DNA of 64,000 nt from Mesorhabditis belari (taxonomy: Eukaryota > Nematoda > Chromadorea > Rhabditida > Rhabditidae): assembly GCA_958450365.1 (NCBI GenBank), contig CAUEEP010000760.1, positions 1-64,000 of the forward strand, in the 5' to 3' direction. Of this stretch, positions 22,401 through 30,735 are shown one piece after another; positions within the stretch are counted from its first letter, which is position 1, and each line of letters opens with the position of its first letter. Under the pieces are notes generated by a model, which saw only the letters and a program-made list of their open reading frames with translations, was not told where the DNA came from and made no database searches. The position numbers were made by a program, and so were the translations under genes.

Positions 22401-24363
22401 AAGCAAAAATGAGCTGATATTGAATGAGTTTTGTTGTCTTGAGTCAATTCATGGGGAACCCACTTTCCACATCGATTTGTTTCCCAACACGATGCAAATG
22501 ATTTTCGATTGTTGTATGCGAAACATCGAACATTTCTGTACATCGAACATTTCTGCCAAAACTCGTGTAGTGAGTGTTGGATCCTCTTCAATTTCTGCCT
22601 GCAAATCCACATCAGTCACTCCTGGAGGGTGCCTATCATACGACTTTGAGACTTTCGTTGCCACCTGGAGACTTTTGTTGCCACTTTGAAAGCGTTGAAA
22701 CCATTTTCGACATTGACTTTCGCTAATACTTCCATCTTCAAAAGCTGAAAGAATTGACATTGACTTTTGCTAATACTTCCATCTCCAAAAGTACGATGAG
22801 ATTCTGCGGCTGATTTTACTTGTTTAAAATCGTAGAGCATAGCTGCGCGAATAAGAAATTTTTCGTCCTCCATTTTAATAGGGGGCTCAGAAATTTGGAA
22901 GGGGTGCTATGTTTACGCTAAAATCTTGTAGTTTGTTTGCAGAAAAAAAACCACGCGAAAAATCTTTTTCAATTCTAAGAAATCATTGAACAAAGCAAGC
23001 GATCGTTTATAACTTGCCAACCTAATAGTAGCTGTTTCTAATAGTAGCTGTTTACAATGTGTGAAAGTTTACGGCAAAAATTCAATTTAATTAAAATTTC
23101 AATTCAATTAAAATTCAATTTCAATTAAATTCAGAGCAATGGAGAATGGACGATTACAAATACCTCCTCGAGCATTGAGCACTATGATTATGGACTAGAG
23201 GGAAAATCTTTTGATATGGTGGCTGAAACATTGAATTTTGATGATATTTTGATAATATTTTGATAATATTTACTTTGATAATACTATTAGATACTCTTCT
23301 ATATCACTTGCAAGAGACAACCGAGTTTCTATATTTATGTCATTGCTCTACCATGTTTTCTATTGACTTTTCTGTCGATAGTTGGCTGCTTTTGGAAGGC
23401 AAATGTTCAGGAGGAACAGTTGGAAAAGGTTTGTTCGAATTTTGATTCATCCTGCCCATATTTTCCTTTAGTTAGCCATTGCTTTGACCTCAATGATGTC
23501 GATGACCACCTTTGTGCAAATGGTCTCCGAGCAAATGCCGAAGACATCACAGTTTCCGTTGTTAGGTGAGAATGTTTAGAAAGCTTTTAGGATTAGTAGC
23601 ATTAGCATTAGCATTAGCATTAGCATTAGCATTAGCATTAGCATTAGTACGTTTTACTCAAGAACTGTGGACTGTTCTATCAAAGTGTCAATACATATTG
23701 ACAAATATTGTTAAATCTAACGAGGAATGGCAAAGTTTTTGAAACAAAGTTAGGACAAAGTTAGGACAAAGTTTTTGGACAACTTCCCTTCATTTAGAGC
23801 GGCTTTTCACTGGACACTTAACGCTATAATATCTCTTTTCTTTAATTTCTTCAATATACAGATGTTTATCATTAAACTAGAACTTGATTGTTCTTTTGTT
23901 TTTTCGAAATTGTTTCGAAATTTTTCGAAAAACGAGCTAGAACTAGCTCAAAGTCTATTCCAAAATCCTCAAAATCTTATTTCCTTTCACCAATGGCGGT
24001 ATGACTGACTAGAAATCAGAAAATAGACAATCTTGGTTGCTTAAAAATCGTCCCAAGAAAGATCGGACATGTTCTGGGTTCAGAAAATCTCTATTGATTC
24101 TTTATTTAGGAATATTCGTCTTAACCTGTGTCTTCATCACTTCCGTGGCTTGTGTCAGCCTCATCGTGTTCGCCGAGAAATGCAAGAAACATAGAAAAGA
24201 AGAGTCAGGAAAGATAAAAACAAAAGAAACACTACTAAATTTTAGAACTTCTCTTATGGAACGGATAAAATTACACGTAAAGTCGACGCATTTCGCCTTT
24301 TTTGTTCTTTTCCAAGGAGCCAATATCATTAATTTTATCGTGTTTTTGTCGTTTTGGAATTAA
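19480..24363 (+). CDS. Cys-loop ligand-gated ion channel (nicotinic receptor-like)
   Basis: A pentameric neurotransmitter-gated channel subunit of the plasma membrane. Ten phase-consistent exons: 19480-19585, 19629-19745, 20035-20090, 20427-20581, 20630-20741, 20944-21066, 23135-23218, 23291-23428, 23472-23565, 24110-24363; 412 residues. Order: signal peptide (MFSIFLNILLLDKVLSAQ), ligand-binding domain with MSWTDIRLAWD, the 13-residue Cys-loop from CPMN to FPFDSQTC across the exon 5/6 junction, TM1 (FYIYVIALPCFLLTFLSIVG), TM2 after QLEK (ALTSMMSMTTFVQMVSEQMP), TM3 (GIFVLTCVFITSVACVSLIV) and TM4 (FFVLFQGANIINFIVF) at the end. The TM2 start after Glu-Lys and the SEQMPKTS end fit cation-selective acetylcholine-type subunits. 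There is no Cys-Cys pair near loop C, so it would be a non-alpha subunit. The TM3-TM4 loop is short. Intron 6 carries two mariners. Confidence 0.87.
19882..19962 (+). other. tRNA-like sequence (pseudo-tRNA or SINE head)
   Basis: TAGTAGCTCAGCGGATAAAG (A box) and AGAGTTCGATTTCC (B box) are about 43 bp apart, close to tRNA spacing. I could not pair a seven-base acceptor stem. It lies in an intron of the channel gene. Confidence 0.45.
20214..20338. repeat. 19-bp minisatellite CTGTGAATAGTTCTGATAG
   Basis: About 6.5 nearly identical units in the channel gene intron between exons 3 and 4, with single-base variants (GTGGATAG, GATGGCTG). Confidence 0.9.
21142..21682 (-). mobile_element. Internally deleted mariner, 541 bp
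   Basis: Perfectly placed inverted ends (CAGGGTGCGTCATAATTATT on the left and its complement on the right) are flanked by TA. The minus strand keeps only the C-terminal catalytic part of transposase: WTFMQDGAPAHTKKTVQDWC, then NVMDFSIWAILE after a small frame break, then PNRLRAVIKEKGG. The N-terminal DNA-binding half is gone, so it is non-autonomous. It sits in intron 6 of the ion channel gene, immediately followed by another mariner. Confidence 0.88.
21706..23025 (-). mobile_element. Near full-length mariner with broken transposase
   Basis: Ends TTAGATTGGCAAGTTATAAA and (inverted) AACTTGCCAACCTAA are flanked by TA; 1320 bp is the usual mariner length. Minus-strand fragments in several frames give a classic mariner transposase: MEDEKFLIRAAMLYDFKQ at the start, SQCRKWFQRFQSG, KWVPHELTQDN (the mariner WVPHEL signature), and LCCWWNSRGLVYYEL with FLQDN. 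Repeated frameshifts and a local duplication near 22690-22790 make it inactive. Confidence 0.9.
23590..23648. repeat. Hexanucleotide (AGCATT)n
   Basis: Nine or so AGCATT units just after channel exon 9, within its intron. Confidence 0.9.
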
Positions 24364-24447
24364 TAAAATTAATAAATCACTGTTTTCAGATGTGGTACAA
24401 CAAGAAGAATTTTTAGTAGAAATGGATGAGAAAAAGCTGAAAAGCTA

Positions 24448-24678
24448 CACTACTGGACAATGAAATATCATATTTGAAAAAAGATCGTCACTTTCGCGCG
24501 TCTGTAACTCCCTTAGCTTTACTGTATTTCTAAATATTAATATTACCATTGTGTAGCCCTTGAAAAGAGCTTTCAGAAAATGTATAACACTAATAGTTTA
24601 AACTCAAAGACAAGGGAGTTACAGACGCGGGAAAGTGACGATCGTTTTTCAAATATGATATTTCATTGTCCAGTGCTG
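24448..24678. mobile_element. 231-bp foldback MITE, copy B
   Basis: It begins CACTACTGGACAATGAAATA and ends CATTGTCCAGTGCTG, with TA flanks. It lies 84 bp after the ion-channel stop codon, so it is probably in or near the 3' UTR. Its counterpart is at 11780-12010 together with copied flanking DNA. Confidence 0.85.
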
Positions 24679-24804
24679 TATCTCCTGAAACTCAAGCAAA
24701 TACTAGTACTATACGAGGAATTGGTTGACACACCATATCGTAGCACTATTTGCATGAAACATTCCGTGGTTTGCCATTAGAATTGCGGTACACAACGGCT
24801 TAGG

Positions 24805-25339
24805 ATGCTGAGATTTTCCGGGGTTGCGCATAAGCCAAAGTCAGAAATGTGGATATGGCCATATGAGCACTATCACAATAAAAAGAAAATGGAAATGAGA
24901 AAGAACACGGTAGATGATATTCTGCATAACGTGAAAGCAATGTAAATAAAATACACCATTTTGCACTTTAATGACTTAACGATCAAGTACTCAAAAGGGA
25001 GAAAATTCCACGATACAATATGCACAAATACAAAGAAATGAGGCTGTTTGAAGTATATTTATAGATTCTAGGATCTTCTTGTTGCATTTTGTTTGTTGCA
25101 TTTGTTTGTCGCACGATTTCATTTCATTTCATTTTCATTTTTTCAGAAATGATGAGCTGATGCCGAGAAGACGGTCATCCACAATGAGACACAGCCCATC
25201 AACACTTAAAAGCGGATCAATTACGGATCGATGGCCACGAGAAGATCGGAGAGACAAAATAGGATCGATGACCACGAGAAGATCGGAGAGACATCGTTTT
25301 GATTCATTGGATTTGAGTTCATTTGATTGGATTGCTTAG
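24805..25339 (+). CDS. Unrecognised small protein, two exons
   Basis: Exons 24805-24941 and 25147-25339 join in phase (AT plus A) to give 109 residues ending at TAG. The start ATG follows a TTAG acceptor by one base, which would fit trans-splicing. The first exon reads HKPKSEMWIWPYEHYHNKK and then a charged helix. The second is Ser/Arg-rich (PRRRSSTMRHSPSTLKSG) and contains a 42-bp tandem duplication around CCACGAGAAGATCGGAGAGA. I recognise no family. It could instead be the tail of a larger gene. A frame just upstream (24667-24777, EELVDTPYRSTICMKHS) may be another exon. Confidence 0.42.
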
Positions 25340-25889
25340 ATTTGAATCCATTAGTTTTGGAAAAACAAATTAAAAAACAAGTTAAAAAACAGATTTTTGT
25401 AATCATTGCAAAAACAACCAACTGACAAATTCGTTGCGTTTGAATGTAAACTTGAATTCAGAATGTTATCACTATTTCTATTCTTAAAATTCTCAAGGCT
25501 TTGTTTTGAAGTTTTGAATGTTTTATCAGATTTTTAGTGAATAGCTATCAAATGAACATGTGTTGATAGCAAATGAAAGTGAAACCATCACGTGAGAAGA
25601 GATTTCCTTCATAGGCAAACAGTGATATCCTTGACAAAGTATTTGAAAAAATATCTCTCAAATTTTAATCTGGTTTATCTGCTTTTGATTGATACTAAAA
25701 GAAAACTAATAAAAAGCCAGGAAATCGTGAACATACCATTGATAACACAAGAAAGTCAAACGAAAAAAACTCTCTGGTATAAAAGTTAAAGAGAGTTGAG
25801 ATTTGGAACTTTTGACCTTCCTTCAGTCTTTTTGTCATAATTTATTCACTTATAGTTAAGGATTTATTCGTTTCAGATCACTACAAACA

Positions 25890-26783
25890 ATGAAACTATT
25901 CCTTTTCATTTTCACCATTCTCACCTTGTTCGCTATGACCAAGTGAGTTCTAGTAAAATCGAAAATATCAAGGCTATGAAGAAGTAGATTTACTATGAAG
26001 CTATGAAGATGTAGAAGCGATGAAGCTATGAAGATGTAGAAGCTATGAAGATGTAGAAGCTATGAAGATGTAGATTTACTATGAAGTTATGAAGATGTAG
26101 ATTTACTATGAAGTTATCAAGCTGTAGATTTACTATGAAGCCATGAAGATGTAGAAGCTATGAAGATGTAGAAGCTATGAAGATGTAGATTTACTATGAA
26201 GTTATCAAGCTGTAGATTTGCTATGAAGCTATGAAGAGGAAGATAATGAAAATTTACTAATAAAGTACAGCTTGCTGAAGTAATTTACTAATAAACTAAG
26301 TATAATTTAAGTATAATTTACTCATAAAGTACAGCTTGCAAAGAAGTTGCTAAAATTTTTTTTTGAGGGAATCGAAGAAAATTGGCAACTCGCTTTGTGA
26401 AAATCCTAACGGAAAACCTAGCTTAATGGGACATTTCGGTCGTCAAAACGTTAGACATGGTCAAAATTAAACAAGATTCAACTTTTATTTAACTCACGGT
26501 CACGGTTGATCTGATTTTATTCAATCCATTAATGAATTTAGTGCTTCAACGCGAGGCGAAGGAAAAGCAAAGAGGGAAACAACGTGAGTAATTCACTTTT
26601 TTACAAGAACGCTATCCATTTAAACAATATAATTCAAAAGCTATTGTTTTAATAGATTCGATTTTAATAGAAATCAATCGATAAATCCAATTTTATAGTG
26701 CACTTCGAGCAAAGAGATTGGGCGTGTCGTTGGCTGTTTGTTGTGATCGATCCAATCCACTACCTGGATGTCAAGACTGTTAG
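25890..26783 (+). CDS. Secreted cysteine-rich peptide precursor, CC-C-C pattern
   Basis: Three exons keep phase: 25890-25942, 26542-26583, 26699-26783 (TAG); 59 residues. A TTTCAG acceptor 13 bases before the ATG suits spliced-leader trans-splicing. Order: hydrophobic signal peptide (MKLFLFIFTILTLFAMT), a short basic propeptide, a dibasic RAKR cleavage site, then a mature peptide of about 21 residues carrying all four cysteines: two adjacent, eight residues, one, two residues, one. This is the layout of a secreted, proteolytically released disulfide peptide. The CC-C-C order resembles cysteine framework I of small disulfide peptides, but no homology is claimed. Role unknown: neuropeptide-like, antimicrobial and toxin-like are all possible. 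AATAAA lies about 85 bp after the stop. The first intron holds a minisatellite. Confidence 0.68.
25973..26235. repeat. Compound minisatellite GAAGCTATGAAGATGTAG(ATTTACTAT)
   Basis: Units of 18 bp (GAAGCTATGAAGATGTAG, also as GAAGTTATCAAGCTGTAG) alternate with or without a 9-bp ATTTACTAT insert, in the first intron of the peptide gene. Confidence 0.88.
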
Positions 26784-27034
26784 AACGATTGGCTTTAAAC
26801 TCAAAGATCAAATCAAAGATAAATTTCTACATTAATTTCTTATTTTTTTGATAAAGAAAATAAATTTTGAATCAAAAACCATCGCATATAAACGAGATTT
26901 TATCCGAAAAAGTTACACAAGTATTAATAAAAAGAAAGCCAAATTTCGAAGCCAAACCAGAGCCAGTGCATACTCATTATAAACTTTCCATGTCTGGCTT
27001 GGTTTGACCTTGATTTTGTGGCCAATCAATGCGA

Positions 27035-27063
27035 AGGCTTAGGCTTAGGCTTAGGTTTAGGCT
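27035..27063. repeat. Short interstitial telomere-like run (TTAGGC)
   Basis: GGCTTAGGCTTAGGCTTAGG is followed by TTTAGGC. This is about four units of the nematode telomere repeat with one variant, far too short to be a telomere. Confidence 0.7.
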
Positions 27064-27165
27064 TTAACTTCTCTGATCTGGCCTAACATGGCCGGTCATG
27101 ACCTGAAGAAGAGGCTTTGCTAACTTTGAAACAGCCCAGAGTCTATTGAATGCTTCCATTCTCAG

Positions 27166-28262
27166 TCAGGGATGCCCAAATTAAACATCTGATTTCGAAT
27201 TTCCACGATGACCGAACTCCGGAGAATGACGCAATTCCAAAGCTCTTTGTTGACGATTTCAATTGTCATTTGGATTGGATCGAATCGACAAAGTTTTTCA
27301 CCGATTTTGTAATGCTGTAATTCTTTGGTTTACAAATTCTTTTTGGTAGCTATATTTTACCCATTTCAAGAGCATTTTACAGACATCTTCACTTCGGCAA
27401 AGTCGTTCAACGACAAAACGTCTAGCTGACGCTGGATTCAAGGATTCTTTTCGGGAAATTCATCCCTTGAAGATGCCAGACAAAATTTCGTTTTTAAAGA
27501 ATTCACAGCCACTTCAGGAAATACATGGTCAACTTCCAACAAATGGAGCAAAACATTAAACGCATCGGAGCCACAAAACCGAATCGATTTCATCTTGTAT
27601 CGAGGCAATATTAAACCGATCAAGTGAGTATTCAAAGTTTAGCTTTGGTCTAATCTGTTATAGTTTTAAACTGACAATAAGTTTAACCATTTTTTTGGAT
27701 TTGCGACTTTCAAGCAAAGGTTTTTGCCAAGCTTCAAGAATTTGATTCTTTAAAAACAATGAGTCAGACCTGGCTCCCGTCTAGTTTTGACACTGCCCCT
27801 TGGAGAAGTAGCACATTCTTGAGTCAAACAAATCGCGATTAATCGTGTCCCCTTTCTCTTTCTCCTTGGCTAAATTACTCTACCTAAGAAAAGTTGGTAG
27901 CTTTTAAAGCTCAACTCGGCTCTCGTTATCTCTTTTATAATAGTTGGATGAATGTTTAAACTTTTAGTTCGGTAATGTACGGTGGCCGGGAGAATGGAAA
28001 GGATCAGCTCTGGCCAACGGAAAGGATCAGCTCTGGCCAATGGAAAGGATCAGCTCTGGCCAATGGAAAGGATCAGCTCTGGCCAATGGAAAGGATCAGC
28101 TCTGGCCAATGGAAAGGATCAGCTCTGGCCAATGGAAAGGATCAGCTCTGGCCAATGGAAAGGATCAGCTCTGGTCAACGCAAAGGATCAGCTCTGACCA
28201 ACGAAAAGAATCAGCTCTGGCCTTCCGATCACTACGCTGTCTACAAAGATTTTGAGTATTGA
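27166..28262 (+). pseudogene. Endonuclease/exonuclease/phosphatase (EEP) family gene remnant
   Basis: The EEP fold covers DNase I-like nucleases and neutral sphingomyelinases. Likely exons: 27166-27308 (IPKLFVDDFNCHLDW, the GDFN strand with G changed to D), 27383-27623 (LADAGFKDSFREIHP, then GNTWST and QNRIDFILYRG one base out of frame), 27968-28262 (SVMYGGRENGKDQLWP, repeats, then SDHYAVYKDFEY with the catalytic SDH). The N-terminal half with the metal-binding Glu is not found. With the frame break near 27480-27515 this points to a pseudogene, but the last exon stays open even across a 23-bp array. The RIDFILYRG strand favours the sphingomyelinase side of the family. Confidence 0.7.
27994..28222. 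repeat. 23-bp minisatellite inside the last EEP exon
   Basis: About ten units of GGAAAGGATCAGCTCTGGCC plus AAT/ACG. The unit is the exon's own ENGKDQLWP coding text, and after the array the same text runs directly into the SDH motif. Later units accumulate changes (GGTCAACG, GACCAACG). Confidence 0.92.
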
Positions 28263-29514
28263 GTTGAAAATAAATGAAGTTATGAATTTGAATTGAAAAA
28301 GCCAGAAGGAATTGCCCTGAAATTTTTTTATTAAACAAAATTTCTTTTCTTCATTCTTTATTACCAGTTACGCGGCAGCTTTCCTAAAAATTGTATTAAA
28401 TTCTCTTAAATGCAAATTTGAAATGCAAATTAGGCGGTCGTTGCAAATTTTCGTCGAATAACTCGAATAACTCAGCGGGAAATGATGTTTTTTACAAACG
28501 GCTGATAAAATCCGGGAAGTTTCATTCACACCAGTCTTGGACAATTTGGATTTTGTGAGCAGGCGCCGCATCCTGCTGAAAGCACCAAATTTTGTTTCCG
28601 AAGTGACTTTGTGCTCAAAAAGTAGCACAGAGGGTCAACCGAAAAGCGCATAACAGCAAAGCGTGGCAAACGGTGGTTGGTGCATTTTGGGGCATCCTCT
28701 ATTTTGTTTGCCAGCCAGCTGTAAGTGTGCTTTACCATTACATCATTGCATATTTCTCCTTTTAACTGTGACAAGCTTTGAAATGTTTAGGTCAGTACAT
28801 CTTTATCCCACATGTTATAACAGTTAAATGATATATAAATAAAGCTCAAAGTGTCGGTGTGGCTTTTTTTGTGGCGCTTCTCGTCAGGGTAGGCGTTTGT
28901 GACACTTGTAAGTTGTTTCGCGATTTCTTGATTCCTCTACGAAAACACTCAGCCGTCACCGAACTAAAAAGAACTCTAAAAAGATATTTCCTAAACCAAA
29001 ACACAAAAATTCATTCAGAATATCGGCAATTACAAGGACATTCAAAAAGTGAACTCTGTTTCCCCAAAGGCCCTTGGGGAAACCGGTTTACAGCCAAAAA
29101 TTGGCTGTAAACCGTTTATTTTCGAAGTTTGTGATAGTTCAAAACTAAAATTTGCTAAATGATTAGAGATATTAGCTTATCCTTGAGATTAACGTCTAGT
29201 TAAAGGGCTAAGTAAAAGCGCTAAGTAAAAGGGGATGCAGTTAAAACAGCGCAATGTTCAAAATAGGGCCTTCAGATTTCTCACAATCCAATAAATCAAG
29301 CCGGTTCAAGTTTTATACCAAAAAAAATTCCTTGCGTTCTTGGCTACACGATGGGTGAAACAGTTTTAATTGAATTGAATTTAAAAAATGAAATGATCAA
29401 ATTAGATTCATAGATAAAATTAGCGTTCAATTTGTGTGTCGAATGATTAAATCCAGTTGGTTAACTGAATATCTTTAAAAACTCATTTTAAGCGTTCTTT
29501 TTGGGGTAGGCTAG
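28263..29514. other. Intergenic with hairpins and a weak ORF
   Basis: At 29056-29081 TTTCCCC and GGGGAAA form one hairpin, and at 29084-29112 GGTTTACAGCCAAAAATTGG with its complement forms a second; a terminator or small MITE end is possible. A plus frame at 28859-29110 (LVRVGVCDTCKLFRDFLIP) overlaps both hairpins and is not convincing. Confidence 0.45.
28368..28790 (-). pseudogene. Tc1/mariner-type transposase fragment
   Basis: Across frame shifts the minus strand reads NKIWCFQQDAAPAHKIQIVQ and DWCE, then NFPDFIS. This is the central catalytic block of Tc1/mariner transposases (QDGAPAH). Upstream text (SQLKGEICNDVMVKHTYSWL) is of the same kind. No terminal repeats were found. Confidence 0.6.
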
Positions 29515-29888
29515 TTTCCGTAATTTTTTTTTGCGCAACAGGGTCATTTGCGCAATAGGACCATTTGCGCAACTTGCCATAGCTTTCTTCTAAGTGAACC
29601 AATCTTTATGATTTTGGTGTCATTTTGTAGATCTCAACAAGCGTAATAAAATGACACCAAAATCATAAAGATTGGTTCACCTAGAAGAAAGTTATGGCAA
29701 GTTGCGCAAATGGTCCTCTTGCGCAAATGACCCAGTTGCGCAAATGGTCCTTTTGCGCGAATGACTCAGTTGCGCAAATGGTTCTCTTGCGCAAATGACC
29801 CAGTTGCGCAAATGACTCAGTTGCGCAAATGACCCAGTTGCGCAAATGACCCAGTTGCGCAAAAAAAATTGCGGAAACTAGCCTACCC
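29515..29888. mobile_element. Foldback element with TTGCGCAAATGACC tandem core
   Basis: The ends GGTAGGCTAGTTTCCG and CGGAAACTAGCCTACC pair. The inner arms pair around AAAATGACACCAAAATCATA. One arm carries only a few GCGCAA motifs while the other has about ten CAGTTGCGCAAATGACC units of 16-17 bp, so the array grew in one arm after the palindrome formed. Confidence 0.85.
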
Positions 29889-30119
29889 TAACTAGTCTTT
29901 TTATCTATCGCTCTAACTTTTTTTAAAAACTCTTTCACCCATCATACAGCCAAGAAGGCAAGAAATTTTTTGGTATAAAACTTGCATTGGATTGGTTTTT
30001 TGGATTTTGAGAAATTTGAAGTTGCTGTTTTGAACGTTTTTTTATTATGACGCTCCTTTGAACGTTTGCTATTATGGCGTTGTTTTAACTAGATCTAGTA
30101 AAAGTTAGGACACCTTGAG

Positions 30120-30283
30120 ATCAAATTAAAGAAGAAAAACGTATTGAAGTCGATGAGTTGCGAGAAAAGCTGCACAGCGTTGTTGTCAAGACAAAAGAGC
30201 ATGAGGTTGCCGATGAAATACATAAAAATCGTGTTGCCGAGAGTGAGCGTCGTGTTGACCAGCATCTAAACGAAAATAATTAA
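30120..30283 (+). other. Coiled-coil coding fragment
   Basis: From a possible TTGAG acceptor the frame reads KEEKRIEVDELREKLHSVVV, then a Glu/Arg/Val-rich helix to TAA. The heptad-like spacing suggests a coiled coil. No partner exon was recognised; it could be a fragment. Confidence 0.3.
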
Positions 30284-30506
30284 CAGATTTTAATTCCAAT
30301 AGACAGATACGTCTCTTCTAGTAAATTTAACTGTAAAATTGAAAGAGACAGGATTTAGTAGCTACGTTTAAGATCAGCTTTTGTCTTAGACTAGCAGCCA
30401 GACTAGACAGCCAATAGACATAGACATGGACAATGAGCGCGGCCGACTTTCTGACAAATCGGAAAGTGAAGATGGTACAAACTCGACCCTAGACAAACGA
30501 GAGAAA

Positions 30507-30635
30507 TTTTGGTGCTATTCCTAAACTCATTGCCATTCTTAAACTCATTGCCATTCTTAAACTCATTACCATTCTTAAACTCATTGTCATTCTTAAATTC
30601 ATTGCCACTCTTAAGTTCATTGCCATTTTGTAACA
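30507..30635. repeat. 18-bp minisatellite ATTCTTAAACTCATTGCC
   Basis: Seven units. The minus-strand translation (GNEFKN repeats) is an artefact of an 18-bp unit without stops. Confidence 0.9.
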
Positions 30636-30735
30636 TTCTCAAAATCTTTTTTTTCTTTGCTTTTTCTTTAATCTTTTCAAACTAAGCAAATCTGTTTGGC
30701 TTGCAATTCTGGATCACTAAGAAAAACTCTCATAC

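Noticed and set aside
30403..30642. GNEFKN-repeat ORF on the minus strand
   Set aside because: It comes from the 18-bp minisatellite and does not connect in phase to the Srv-like exons.
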